Shown here: in pieces, positions 1 to 12,944 of the stretch | How positions within the stretch are numbered: the stretch's first letter is position 1 | Layout of the letters: each line of letters starts with the position of its first letter | From: Apiotrichum sp. Y4204 | Lineage: Eukaryota; Basidiomycota; Tremellomycetes; Trichosporonales; Trichosporonaceae | Assembly (NCBI GenBank): GCA_025531455.1 | Contig: JAMYHL010000007.1 | Span: 1 to 64,000, forward strand | DNA: 64,000 bases | Reading direction: 5' to 3' | Notes under the pieces: generated by a model | The model's input: only the letters and a program-made list of their open reading frames with translations | What the model was told of the DNA's origin: nothing | Database searches by the model: none | Translations under genes and position numbers: made by a program

Positions 1-100
1 CGGGGTATAGCTGTTCGCACGGCTCGCACACCATTTTGTCCGATTGCTTGTGCTTGACGACCCTGTCGACGTTCTGCTTGCAGGCGGCGCAGTTCGGCAT
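1..100 (-). CDS. 5' end of a small zinc-ribbon-like protein (partial)
   Basis: The first 33 codons of a minus-strand gene are visible and the rest lies outside the window. The start ATG is at 98-100. Two CxxC pairs, at residues 4/7 and 25/28, separated by basic residues (VKHKQ), look like half or all of a zinc ribbon. The family cannot be named from this fragment. The upstream DNA (101 onwards) contains an AT-rich patch (tatataac near 107) suitable for a core promoter. Confidence 0.55.
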   Translation of the reverse strand, partial: MPNCAACKQNVDRVVKHKQSDKMVCEPCEQLYP

Positions 101-988
101 TGTAGGATATATAACTTGGTGGGAGGTAGGAGAAGGGGTGCTGAGGTGGTGGGGTGACGAGGTGAGGTTGAACGACCAGTATTTATATACCTTTCCACGG
201 TCATAAGCGCAGATACGCGTCTGCACCAACACTGCATCAGTACTCGCTAAAACGCCGCATGTGTGTTTGCTGTACTGTGATTGTTGGCCGAGACTGCGGT
301 ACCAAGATACAAGACAACAGACTCTAGAACGCCGGAACAACAGGATGGTGCACCGCCCCCCGCCTTGTTCCTAGATCTCGCGACATTGCGATCTCGCGTC
401 TAACCGATACGCGATCCGAACAATGGTACACTGGAGAACAGACAGCAGACCAGCCCCCAACAGGTGAATACAGCAAGCGGCCTGCGGCCCGCGGGGAGGA
501 GCGAAACGTGAGGCTAGATCTCGGATCACGGCACACCGGTGTTCAACCTCGGCCAACGTCACCACACCACCCACCGCCTAGCACCACCAGGAAGCCGTCG
601 CAGCCCCAGCCATCTCAGCATATCTCCAACGTCACCTGCCCCTTCGCTCCGAGTTCCGCGGACTACATCCTGTTCCACTGACGCTGATGGTCTGGCCCGC
701 GTGTATGGATGCTCGCTGCTGAACTTTATCGTGATGGGCTGCTGTCCTGTAGAGCAGCCTGGGAACCCTGCCAGCGATCCGAGTACAGACATGCCCGGCT
801 GACCCGAGTTTGAGGTGGCCGACTTGACAGCTCGCTCTCTCCCCTGGTCTTCTATCCTTCTGTCCCGATCCACATCCTGAATCATACAAATCACGAGTTC
901 GTAACGATCGTGCAGCTGGAGCACGAAAAACTGGTCATCTCACCTCTAACATAGCGTGTATAAACAACAAGTTCCGAATGGTATTAGA
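101..988. other. Intergenic region
   Basis: This stretch separates the partial zinc-ribbon gene from the end of the next minus-strand gene. Short open frames on both strands have no recognisable domain and arginine/serine-rich composition typical of GC-rich non-coding DNA. A TATATACC-like patch near 183-190 may belong to the promoter of the partial gene. Confidence 0.5.
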
Positions 989-2328
989 TTACGGCATATA
1001 TGCCGGCGGGGGCGCCTCTGCACCGTTGCTCAACAGCACGTCCACGGGGTGGGTCTTGTCGTTCATGCCGCCCCGCTGCGCAGTGGGCATCACCGCACCC
1101 CCACCCGCACCCGCACCGGCAGCGCGCATGATCGCCCTCCGGCGCTCCTCGAGGCTATCCTTCTGCCTGTCCCTCTGCCTCACCGCGCGCCCCCTCTCGC
1201 CCGCGACTCTATCCGCGTCGCGCCCAGCGCGCGCAACGAGCTCCATCCGCACGCGCGACTCCTCGGTCTTGATCGAGTCCAGAGCAGACCGGATCCGGCG
1301 CACGTGGAGGTAATCGCTGCTCTCGCGGGGATACTCTGGGTCCTCATCAGGCATCGGATCGACCTTGACCCCAGTCGCGAACAGTGTGGGGTTCAGTCTC
1401 GCGGCCTGCTCTGTGAGCCGGCGCGCGCGGTCCGCTTCCCGCTGCGCATTGGCCATCACGCGCTGGAACCGCCGGTTGCCCAGCCGCGTACTGTGCCCCG
1501 GAAGGCGCGACTGTGTGGTCCCTGTCGGGAAGCGCGTGCCCATCGAGGTCGGGTTCGTGCCAAAGACATAGCCGATATCGTTCTCTGCCTGTCGTAGCGG
1601 CGTCATCGCGGCGAGGAGGACACTGGCCGCCTCGCGTACGAGTTCGGACGCCTGCTCGAGCTTCCCCGCGTCGTCAAGAGTCTGGGAAAAGGATCAGCAC
1701 CGAAAAAAAGAAAAACAACACAACGCACCTGGTTATCCACCCCCGATGCGCCACTAGGGATACCCTGCTGGTTGTCGAACACGCGGGCATACAACATCCC
1801 AAGGTCGCGGACCGCCGAGGTATGCCGCCCCGCCGCGGGCGCGAGGCTCACCGACTCGGTCCGCACAGTGTCCAGCTCGGCCTCGAGGTCGGCCAGTCTC
1901 TTCGCGCACCGCTCCTCATCCCTCCGCGCACGGTTGTACGGCGAGGCCTCGGCCGCCGCCGCCTCTGCACCCGCCCGCGAACTCCGGAATGCCATGGACA
2001 CTGCGCGCGACTTGCTCGCCCGCGCCTTTTCCAGTGCGTCAAGTTGGATCGCACTGGGGTATAAGCGTGTTTCCACGAAAATGCTGTTTCTTCTTTTCTC
2101 TCGATACCCACGTCTTGGCCTTAAGTCTCTCTAGATGACCCCTCTCCGTCTCGACAACGGGACGCAGCCGCCCAAGTTCCTTTCCGAGCACGGCGGCTCG
2201 GTCGCGCGCCGCCGCCGTGTCGTCGACCGTGGCGACCAGGCCGACCCACTGTCGTTAGCGCCTAGGGGAAAGGGAGGGCTTACAGTATCGTATTCTGCTG
2301 CTGCGCGGCGGAGCTCGTCGGCGGACAT
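989..2328 (-). CDS. Hypothetical coiled-coil protein, four exons
   Basis: I do not recognise a family. Four exons join in frame on the minus strand: 2328-2284, about 2248-2114, about 2053-1735 and about 1682-989, giving roughly 400 residues. Each junction has GT..AG ends and a CTAAC- or CTGA-like branch site. The start ATG at 2326-2328 begins MSADELRR and the stop TAA is at 989-991. The protein is rich in Arg, Glu, Ala and Leu with long charged helices (for example RRDEERCAKRLADLEAELD), which predicts extended coiled coils. A short segment with VFGTNP and SRLPGHSTRLGNRRF lies near the middle of exon 4. No signal peptide or membrane segment is seen. A structural or scaffold role is only inference. 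Confidence 0.72.
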
Positions 2329-2981
2329 TGTGTGTATAGGTTTGTACTGAATGAAATGGTGGGGACGCGTTTGAACACCTTTGGCGCCTCTTTTATGGGA
2401 TTGTCGGGGACCCTTCTGTCAGATCTGTCTCGATCTACATCATCCCGTGCCATGCGGAAACGCGGTGTGAATAGCTTGAATAGTGTTGAGGGCCTAACCT
2501 TATCTCGGCGACTTATCCTGGGGCTGTGTCAGCTGTGTCACAGAATACAAAACAGCCGACAACCGTCAACCGCCAGCCGCCAACGTGGTCCAACGCCCTT
2601 TCCGCTCTCAGGCACTGTCCTGCACTGCTGTGCCAGAGATATCGCCCCGCACTGCCCGCGGTCGACCCCTGCTGCGCCCACCCCACTCCGTGCATCACAT
2701 GCATCACCGCGCCCGCACGGCCTCGTACAATAAACATCAATTGGTAACGATAAGATGAACTGGAAGGAAAAGAAGAAAAGAACGAGATCGAGAGGATGTG
2801 CGATATTGGCCCGGGAATCGAGTGATATCGGTATCTAGGGATCCGTCGGGGTAATAGGCGTAGTGGCAAGGGCCTTGCCCGCACCTCGCGGCGCAGGCTC
2901 TACGCAAGGGGGCATATCTAGCGTAACGGTAATTTCGTCGTCGTGCGGTCTGGGAATCATAGGACTTTAACATTATGGAGG
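2329..2981. other. Intergenic region
   Basis: This region lies between the promoter of the coiled-coil gene and the 3' end of the MSB1-like gene. Open frames here are short and have no recognisable motifs. Nothing else is seen. Confidence 0.45.
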
Positions 2982-5900
2982 TTAGAACCGGCGTGCGCGG
3001 TTGCTGTAGTCATCGCGGATCTCGACCTGGTGGCGGAATACCTTCTTCTCCGGCTCCGGCTCCTCCTCTTCCTCCTCTTCCTCACCAACAAAATGCAGGG
3101 GTTCGCCGTGCTTGTACCTCGCAGGGCTCGGCTCACGGCCAGGAGTAAGATCGAAGATTGGCGGCGGCTGTTGGAGATCCTCCTCAAGCGAGTACGCGCT
3201 GTTGATGCGCTCGCTGGCATAGGTCCGCTCGATAAACGACTCGCGCGCCATTCCGCCGTACGCGTCGCCCTCGCTGTACTCTGTTGCCTGCGAGTCGCGG
3301 TTGGACGCCGCAGCGCCCTCGCCGTAGTGATCAACAATAGAAGTGATCGCGTCACGCTGGCCAGCGATGCGGGGCTGAGGGGAGATCAGGCCCTCGTACG
3401 AGCTGGAGGTAGGGAGGCCCTTTGACGGCGGTGCTGGGCCGGATGCCACCGGGGTAGTCGGGGACTCGGGCGGGGAGATCGGGTGGCGGCGCATAGAGAC
3501 AGAGTCCGACGGGTGCACGGAGACGTCGTCGCTGTTGGAGTACGTCGTCGGCGCCGAGCTGCCATGGGAGGAACGGTCGACCGACGTGTCGGATTTTGCG
3601 CCGCCAAACATCGCGGGATCGGGGCTGTCGTGAGGGTCATCCTGGTACGCGCCAGGGTGGTCATCGACCGAACCGCCGTGGCCGTGCGACGAATTTGATG
3701 CCTTTCGAGAGCCAGAGGACGGCGAGATACGGTCGTGCTGCGCCTGCAGGCCAAGGCCAAGGCCAAGACCCATACCACCTACGCTCATCGCCCCAAACTG
3801 CGTCGTCGTGGGGGTAATGTCGTCGCGAGTCGGGCTCGGGGTTGACATCTTGCCCGGGAGAGCGGTAGGACCAGAGCTTGGTGATGTGGGCGTGGGAGTA
3901 GTCGCCTTGCGACCGTCCTCGCGGTCCATTTTCCTCGCGCCATTCGCCACAAGGATGTCTGATGTCAGATGGACTCAAGAGTACGACATATCTACACTCA
4001 CCCATCCACTTGTCCTGGTCGGGAGCGCCCTTCATCTTGTCCTGCGGGCTGTTCGTTCCAGAGCTTATCCCGCTCGCTGACTGCAGCTCAAAATCCATCG
4101 ACACCTCGCGCTGCTTCTGGCGCGTCCCCCGCTGGTCAGAGCCGGACTTGACGCGTCGGATCGACTTGAAGATGCGGTTTGGCTTGCCGCCCTTTTCGGT
4201 CGGCTCATCTGGACCCAGTGTCGCAGACTTGGTTAGCGGCTTGGGCGCCGAGGGCACAGGTGGTGTCGGCTTGTTGGATGCCGCCACGCGCAGGGGGGGA
4301 GAAGGGACAGGGGAGCTCTTCCCTGTTGGCTTGTCGGCGAGAGCCTGCCACAGCTGGGAGGACACCGACTGGTCGGCCCGCGAAAGCTGTATCTTGCGCG
4401 GCGCGCCGCGGTCGAGCATGCGGTCAAAGTCGCTGCGCTGGGAACGGGCGTCCCATCCTACCGGGGGTGGGTTGGCGGACGACTTTTTCTTCTTCGAAAA
4501 GAGTCCGTGCAGCGTCTTTTTGCGCTTGGGGTCGGCTACCGCCATCTGGTACTCCAGCGGCACGCGCTCCTCAAACAAAAAGCAGAGTTCAGAAGTGCGC
4601 GGGTCACTGCCATTGTCGTGCCCGTCACTGCGAGATGGACGAGCGCGGTACTCGATCTGCTGTCAGCGCGGGGACTCGTAAGCAACTCACGAAAGCCCAG
4701 GAGGAATGCCTAAACGTCAACTCGTCCCGCTCCATCCACCCGCTGCCCATCATCAGGTCGCTCCAGCAGTCGATGAAAGCCTCCTCAATAGTGACGCGGC
4801 CTACTGAGTCCACACCGTCAGCGTCGCAGGCGGGGCCGATGCGCGGCGTGGTGTCGTAGTTGAATGGCGTCGCCTCCTTTTGCGTCTTTTGCAGCCGCCG
4901 GCGGAGTTCGTCACGCTCCTTGGGCCATTCTGTGATCGATGCCTGTACTGGCGTGGAAAAGGTGAGCGAGGCAGTGAGGAACGGCTCGGTGCGGGTAAAT
5001 CCGCCATCGGCAAAGTCTCCCCAGTCCATAGTCTGGCGGCGCTCGGCGACGCTCTGAATGTTAGATGAGAACTGTGGCCTTTAACCCACCATCTTCGCGC
5101 TCTCGTTGAGATCAAACTGCAGGCGCGTGCGAATGTCGCCAGTGTTGACCTGCTCGCGCGCGCCGACGCCACTTGTCCGGGGCGCATCGAAGCCGCCCTC
5201 CTCGAACGCACTCCACTCCTTACCGGCCAAGCTGGCATAGCGCCCTGCGTCGTCTTCCTCTTCCTTCTCGTGACCACCACGCGTCGTCGGCATGCCGTAC
5301 ACAATCTTCTCGCCGTGGCCGCGCGACTGGGGCAAGGGAAGCGTCTCCTTTACGACCATCCGGCGGCGGTAGTTCGGAGAGAACTTTGGCCGGCCGGCGT
5401 CACCGCGACGCGTCTTCAGGACGACACGGTCCCAAGCTGGCCAGCCATCAGGCATGTCGTTAACCCAAGTCTCGGCGTTGAGGATGAGATCGCGCGAGTA
5501 GGCACGAACAGCGCGTGTGGCGACCTCACACTTGACAACGCGTGCTGCGCGGCGCGGGTTGCCACGTGCAAGATCCGCGTCGGAGGCAAGCATTGCGGGG
5601 TAGCCCTTGATCCACTCGCGGAGACGGAACGGAATGTCTGTAACGCCAAGGCCGTCGAGGTCTCCTGACGAGCGAATGAACGCGAGCAGGAGGTGCTCAG
5701 TAGCCGCCGCTGCTCGCACAAACGTCATGTGCGCCTTGGCATAACCATCTGCAGTGGGAATGTCAAAGAGCAGGGGCGCAAAGTACGACGCGAGCGCGTG
5801 AGGCGTAAGCCCCGAATTGTGCGAGTGTGCCGCGAATTTGGACAACAACGAGAAGAGTGGCTGTATTATGTACTTGTAAATGTCGTCCGCAAGAATCGAG

Positions 5901-6859
5901 GCTATGGTGCCAAACGCATTCGCAGGGTATTTTGCCGCTGCCAGTCAGTGCGAGCCCCAAAACAAAACCATAACACCGATAACGCACCCCGTTCGCGTCC
6001 GCGCCATTCCTCGTACTGGTCCCAGTCAATGCAGCCATGGCACGTCTCGTGTGTTGCCTCGCGGATGCGCGTCAGGCGGCTCAGGCCCCATCGGAGCAGC
6101 CACGCCAGCTCATGGTCGCTGGCAAATGTGATGTCCTGGGCGAATGTGTCTATCGATGTCCGTGTAGGTGTCCTTGTGGAAGTGCTGGGGCGTGAGTGGC
6201 GCGAGCGTTAGGGGCTGTACACGCAACCCTATATATCACACGTACCGAACAGTTCCGAGGAAGGCCTGAACAAGCATGCGCATGCGGGTCTGGTTGAGCT
6301 CGAGGCTCTGGTTGGAGAAGAGCATCGGCGTGTCGAGCGCTGTCGTTAGATACACCTTTGAGGATCACCTACCCCGGTGCTGAAGCTCGGCGCCCACGTC
6401 GCGAATCACACGTGCAACCTCGTCGAGACCAAGAACAAGGTTCTTCGACGACAGGCCTCCGAGAAAGCCATACATCCGCATGTCATCTGGGGTCACGTCC
6501 ATCGACAGCACGGACTGTGCACTGAGGGGCACATTGGTAGTGAGGAAGACGGACGAGTGGCCCGAAGCTCCGTCTACCGAGAGGGTCTCGTTAAGGCCGC
6601 TGGAGATGAGCATCTACATGGGGATTGGCACCTGGCAACGAAAACCATGAAAGGCTTGCGTCGCGCGTGCTGTCACTCACTGGGGGACTGAGCCAAACTC
6701 GGAGACACTGCTGTGCCCCGTCTGAGCCTGCTGCTGTGCGCTCCATGTCTTTGAAAGGCCAAGGAGCTTGCGGTCGCCGCTGGGTGCGTTGGACACGAGG
6801 ACGGCGGGTCCGCGGTCCTTCTTCGGCGCCTGATGGGAGCGCGAGAAAAGGCTGGGCAT
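2982..6859 (-). CDS. MSB1: MSB1/Mug8-type morphogenesis (polarity) protein
   Basis: Eight exons on the minus strand encode roughly 1170 residues. The start ATG is at 6857-6859 (MPSLFSRSH) and the stop TAA at 2982-2984. The N-terminal half has the helical, RhoGAP-like Msb1/Mug8 domain: segments such as ELAWLLRWGLSRL, CIDWDQYEEWRGRE and LTPHALASYFAPLLFD match that family's conserved order. The C-terminal half is long, Ser/Pro/Thr-rich and probably disordered, with an acidic run (EEEEEEEE) just before the end. In yeasts Msb1 links Rho-type GTPases to bud-site polarity and wall growth; a role here is inferred from family. Introns are short (about 30-75 nt), and in-frame joins were checked at about 6681/6606, 6188, 5090, 4690 and 4002/3957. 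The upstream leader is strongly pyrimidine-rich on this strand. Confidence 0.85.
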
Positions 6860-9800
6860 TGTGAGTCCGGCGCGGCGGACGCCAGTGGCGGATAGAAATG
6901 GAGGGAGGAATACCGAGCGGAGAGTACCAGCGAGTCAAGCCGAGGGCTGCAAGCCGCAAGTGAGCGGGGCTCTGAGAAACGGCGTGGAGTGTAGCGTAAC
7001 GTCGTCAGGTGCCTAGTGCGCTGTTCGGTTTGGAGCGTTTGGATGAGTGCGAGACGTGGTGTCGATGCAGCACGCCTCCGGGCGCAAGTATTATTGGTAG
7101 TCAAAAGAATGTGTATGATGAGTCGAGCCGGTATGTGCGTTCGGGAATAACGACGTGGGTGGTGTTTGAGAAGCGACAGTGAGGGACCGAGACAGGTCGA
7201 GCGTGAGGGTAGGGTGATGAAGGAAAACGAAGGTCGTGGTGGTGAACGAGGGTGCGGACGGACAATAGGTCGACGAGGACCGATGATCTGATCGTACACG
7301 GAGCAGCCACGAGCGCAGTGCAAGACCTCGAGCGCGTCGCAGCCGGTGACTAGAAGCGGACCGCAAGGACAAAGGCCGGCGGTGGTGGCAGTAGTATACA
7401 GCAATGGTCGAGGTGAGAGCTGTTCCGAGCTTGCTAGGATGCGAGAATGTCTCGAGGATGCCAGCCAAGATTGTGCGATCCGAGACTCGTTGCAGCAATG
7501 CTCTCTCGCTCTTCTTGCCTGCCTCTGTCTCTTGACTCTGTTGCCCCTGTCCTGTATCAACCAGGCTGTACCGAGTATCGCCACACGCGTCGAGTGCACT
7601 CGCCCCGCGTCAGAGCTCCAGACGCAGCAGGAGCAGGTGCAGCAACAGCAGCAGCGCGTGCGTGGAGGAATGAACGGGCCTCCCCGGGGATGGCCGTGCG
7701 GGAAAGGGGGCGCGGGCAGCGGCTCCAGTTGGCGTCAGGAGACGTGTAGGAGACAAGACAGGCAAGACGCACACAGCGCAGCACGCGTTGCCGGGACGGG
7801 AAGGCGAGGGAGCGAAGGAGTGGGGTGAAGGGATGGAATGCGCCGGTAGCCGTGGTGCTTCGTTGTTGTTGCTACTGCGGCGCGGGTGTTGGCCAGTGTG
7901 TGCAATGGAGATGCTCTTGCCCGTGTGTGTTCTCGACGACGAGGATGGCGAGGACTGGGATGTATGCGACGCGAACGCGACAATGGATAGCAGAGAAAAG
8001 AAGCAGCGAAGCAGAACTGCCTAGGCTGAGGCTGAGACGCTGAGGCGTGGGTACGGCAGTCGAGGAGAGGATGAAAGGGAAGGGAAGGCGAATGCTCGAC
8101 CCGGATCAGCAATGATAGGCCAGGTGCAACGTGCGACAAGGGACAACAAGGGAAGGGAAGGAGACTAGGGAAAAAGACGCTTAAGGGTCTGGAGTTTTGC
8201 GTCTCGGGGTACACGGAATGATAGAACGATTGCAGAAAACAGCGCAGTGCATGAGAGCAGAGGAGTTGAAAAAGTGGAGAGGGAAGACCATAATTATTGA
8301 AGCAAGGTGCTGGTGGTGCGTGCAGCGGAGGAGAGGAGCAGCAAAGAGTCCATGCGGGAGGGGGAGGGGAGGGATTGGCGCTTAGGATCTGACTGTAGAG
8401 GGATTGTCTCAAGATTGGCAGAGGCGCAAGTCGCGTGAGCGCAAGGCAGGAAAGGGAAGGGCTCGGGACGAGACGGCAGGAGATCAGGAGAGGGCGCGGG
8501 TCCAAGGTGCCCGGAAGCCGCAGGAGAGATTGGCCAGGGGGTGACAGAGTTTGAGGCAAAAGGGTGGCGTCGGGGTCAACAGCAGAGCAACAAGGAGCGC
8601 GTCCAGAATGTTTAGCAAAGTCCAGCTACGCTCAACTGGCAGCGATTAGATCGACTTTGTCTTGCAAGTAGTGCATAACGTGACATTCTCACTGCTGTGC
8701 GCTATGCATCTCAACTCTACTTCTCTGCGTTCACTGCTGTGGATGCGATGCGCGTATCGGATCGAAATACAATGATACCCCTAATCCTCGGAATAGCACG
8801 ATGTAACAGCATCCTAACAGCATCCCACCTGCACCCCGAACTCTGTCCATGATCTATCGTCCGTGTTCCAGCCAGCCAGGCACGCCCTCCGATTGTCCGG
8901 TGTATCCGTCCCGGCCCGGACGAGGGAGGAGGGGGTGCAAAAAGACTCTGAGCTGGGGGTTGTATGTTCTTGTACTCTTGTTCGCGGAAAGGGTTACAGC
9001 CTGACATGCTGCGACCCAGGCCACAGCCGCAAGACAGCAAGACGCGTCGCTCCTGATCCCTTGAGCCTGAGTTTGAGCCTGAGGTAGGGCGGAAAGAACA
9101 GATGCGAGGGGGCAGGGGACCGACAAGAGCGGAGACAAGTGGTCCTCCGCCCAGCACGACCCACAGTTCCTGCTCCCACCCCACTCCCACTTCCAACCTG
9201 AAACACGCCGCTTGTTCGAAACCTTTAGAAAATACCCGATAAGGAGTAATTGCCCTGGCGGAGCGCAATCCAGTCCACACCACCCACAATCATCTCGATT
9301 GAGAAAAAAGTGTCGAGAGAAATCCGGATCCCTTGTCTTCACCACATGGCTTGCTTTATGCACAGCATGCACGGCGCGGCGCGCTCCTGACACTTTCGCG
9401 ACCTCGGCCCGCGATCCTGACTTCGGGCTCTTACATGTACACCCACCGCGTGGCGCGCGGCGCGTTCCGGCTCCGCGCCCTCGTGTCGTGGCTCACTCGC
9501 ACTTGAGCTTAATGTCCCGGAGATCAGGAGCGGATTGAGTCTGGATCGATCACGGCGTCCGATCGGGCTAGGGCTGCCCCGGCCGATAGGAGCGAGCAAT
9601 GGGGTAAGTGCGGAAGGCGCGGGGGCAAGTTGCCCAGAAGACACGAAGGTTTGATAAACTATTGTGCGCCCTCCAGCGGGGCTGGCTGGATGATGTCCGT
9701 CCTCATGGATTGTGCAGCGGTTCGGTCCTCACACGCACCATCTGAACGTATTGACGTATATCGGCTACGGTGCGGTGCTCCATGCTCCACGAGCCAGGAC

Positions 9801-12800
9801 ACGGCCCGGGGAGCTAGGCATACACTGGTACACAGTGTGGCGCCCGGCGCGCCGACACGCCGAGGCGTCACGCGTCACGCGACGCAGTCGCGGTGCAACG
9901 GAGCATTCCCACGGGTGTGAAAGCAAGCCCACGCCGACGAGGTCGGTGACTCGCGTTCGGCTCTGTCTAGAGGTGCGTCGTGCGTACTGGGCTGTGTCCC
10001 CGTCTCCGTCTCCGGGTAGTTGTTGCGACGTACTGTTGAGATTGATCCATGTGCGTGTTTGTGAGGTGGTGTGATAGGAAATACGTCTATAAAGCTTAGA
10101 CTGCAATTCTGTCGCAGACTTTAAAACCGAGAATGAAGAAGCCAGTCGCGTTTTCATCGCCAGCTAGGTGGGAGAAACCAACGTGTGAGGTCGGACGTCC
10201 GCCTGGGAGGGGTTGGTGGAATGGTGGCATCGACTTTGGCTCGTACTGGGTGTCAATGGCCCAGACGCGAAGCCGGAATCTGGCAATGTGCGTGGTGGTG
10301 GTGACTATGCTTCGACTACGAAGTTTTACGCAGCACCATACCTGTCGTCTCGTTTGACAAGTCTTGAGCAACAACTTCCATGTAGACGTAGACAGGATGG
10401 CATACATTCCTCAACGCGGCACCCTGTTCCAGCCCACATACAAATCAGATGATCAGTTGTGGTGTGTCTGCTCACATCTCTGGATGCCGAAGCCGAGCCG
10501 CGAGTACAGTACACATCAAATGGCCCGCGCGTCAGCACTACATACCAAGGCCACAATGTTGCTAGTTGCCTCGCTGGGAATGTGTGCGCAAATCAATGGC
10601 ACCGCGTCATGTGTGGCTGAGACTGTCGAGGTAGCCAGGTAGTAACACAGCTCACGACGTAACATAACAAAGCAGCTGCGCAGCTATTGTGACAACTGTG
10701 TCAACAACAAGGTCAGGGGGTCACGAGCAGGACCGGGGGTCACGAGCGCGGCGGGCCATGTATACCAGGTCACAAGACATGCGAGCGTGACTGACTTCCC
10801 ATCTACGTTATGTGACGTTGCTGACATGACCGTGAGATTCCAACACTGTGGTGTGGGGATCTGAGGATGATATACAGGAGATCAAGAAGACCGAGATGCG
10901 CAACTGGCCGAGTGTGGAGTTTCTTGATCAGCAGGGTTTCCGTTGGAACTGGGGTCGTGGTGGATTTTTCTGATTTTTTTGGGATTTTTTTTTTTTCGGG
11001 CTCAATTTTCGACGGGTTGGTTCTCTATATCTTATGGAGCGGCTTCAGGCGTCGCGATCTCGCGATCCCCATAGTTCTGAATGCATGACACTCGGCAGTC
11101 AGATTCGCCTGGGGTAGTACTATGCAAGGATCCGACTGTGTGCCGGGAATACTTAGCATGCATGCCTCCAGTCAATTCTGCGCAGCACCGTTTCGGAGTG
11201 CAGACGTCGTCGATGGTCCGTGGGCAGGTATGGGATCGTGTGGGAGACGTCTGTCGTCCACAAACCGCGAGAGCGCTCGGATAGCTGGAGATCACGGGTC
11301 AGGGGACGGAGCCAGGGGACCACATGCACCAACCACGCACCAACTCTGGCATTCTAGCAGCTTAGGCCGAGATTACCACGCGGCTGATGGGTGCTGCATG
11401 ACTGATGCGCCCTGCCGTCCAACCACAGCTGCACACTCGGTGCTCGCTTGAGCAGTTGATTGATTAGACTGCGCTATCTCGGGCGTGGCGCATCGCTGAC
11501 ACACCGAACGCTGGATAGCCCCCAACCCCACTCCGATATCCGCATCCTATTCGTCTCTAGCCCTGCGTGAGTCATCACTCCCGGCGCCGAGGGAGATGGG
11601 GGTTATTTGGTGCAGCTACATGCGGACCATTATGATGAATCTTGGCCAAGATAGATCTCCGCAGCTCTGACAAGCTCTAGTGCGATCAGTCCGCTGTCTT
11701 CAGTGACCCAAGAACGCAACCCTCCCTGGTATGGTGATGTAATTTGACACCTTTGGTAGATGCATGCGCAGATTTCCGCGCACGGCCAATGACGTGAGCC
11801 GCATGAGCAGATGCGCATTGGCCAACATCTGCACGCGGGCAAGCGCGGGGCCCGATCGGAAATTCGCTTGACTGTAAGTTACGTAAATTGTGGTTCGGGG
11901 ACGGATGGCCGAGGGTGGCGATGCGGCGGACGCCGTCGACTTAGCCTGGAAGAATGTGCGGGGTTGTGCTAGGTGCACGCTTGGAAGATCGAAGGAGATG
12001 CGGTCCATTGCAGGAGGAGAGAAATCTTCAGAGACCAGAGAGTGGACAAGATGGGGGGAGCCCTGCTTTGCTGACTGTCGCCGGCGGCAATGCGACTGGA
12101 GGAGGCCGAGCGTTTAGGCGCCGAGCAATCTGGGAAGTGGAGATGGGGATCAGCAATGCTCCTGTCGCTTGTCTCGGTCGGTGATCGCTGTGATCGCCTC
12201 CACATACGCATGCATAATCAGCGCTGGCGCGTCCTATGCCCCATGCATCCATATCGTTCTATGCATCGGTGGTCTTGCGAGCTCTTTGTTGTTGTTGTTG
12301 CTAGTTGCTCCGAGTCTCCGCCCTCTTATTGTTTGTCATTTATCTTCTTCGGTGTCTTGTGCCCACCAGTTTTACCACTTTCCCCCCCTTTTTTTTCCTT
12401 CCTCTTCGTCCGCGCTCTCCGCCGGCGATCAAGCCTCCTCCTGACGAAATACGCATACCGCCTTCCGCCGTCTTCCGTCCACACACCCACACCCACCAGA
12501 CGCCGAGAGATCCCTCCCTCCACCAGAGGCAAAGCCATTCCATTCCTCTTATCCGCTACTAGCATCCATCCGTCAACGAGTGCCCCACTTTGTCCCTCCC
12601 CTTGTTCTGGTTATTTTTCTTAGCTCACCACCACCATCACCGACCATCTCTGTTCCATCTTTCTCATCTACTTCATCTTTCACTGCATTCCACTTGGTCA
12701 ACGCCCACTTCCAATCTCTTGCCATCCACACGACACATCCATTGCCACTCGCCACCACCACCCACCACGGTAATCACTCCTCCGGTCCGCCGTCTGCTTC

Positions 12801-12944
12801 CCTTCCTCGCCTTTATTGCGGCATTTTAGTGTGATAGTTGCCATACCCAACCTCAATCTGTAATAACCCCGGCTTTTGGGCATCGTCTTTCAACAACTCT
12901 TCTCCACTACTTCTCTTCCTCTCACACCCATCCATTCTTCCACC
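6860..12944. other. Gene-poor region, about 6.1 kb
   Basis: No gene is supported here. From 6860 to about 8560 the minus strand is very rich in C and T. This is the likely promoter and long leader of the MSB1-like gene; its open frames (for example 6673-7599 and 7735-8559, minus) are low-complexity Pro/Ser/Arg/Leu. From about 12290 to 12940 the plus strand is pyrimidine-rich, like a leader for the gene start at 12945. Between 8600 and 12200 I see only mixed sequence, with T-tracts near 10975-10997 and no domain in any frame. Confidence 0.5.

Noticed and set aside
6673..8559. Two long minus-strand open frames (6673-7599 and 7735-8559)
   Set aside because: They are Pro/Ser/Arg/Leu-rich translations of a CT-rich leader. 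The first also overlaps the true first exon of the MSB1-like gene in another frame.
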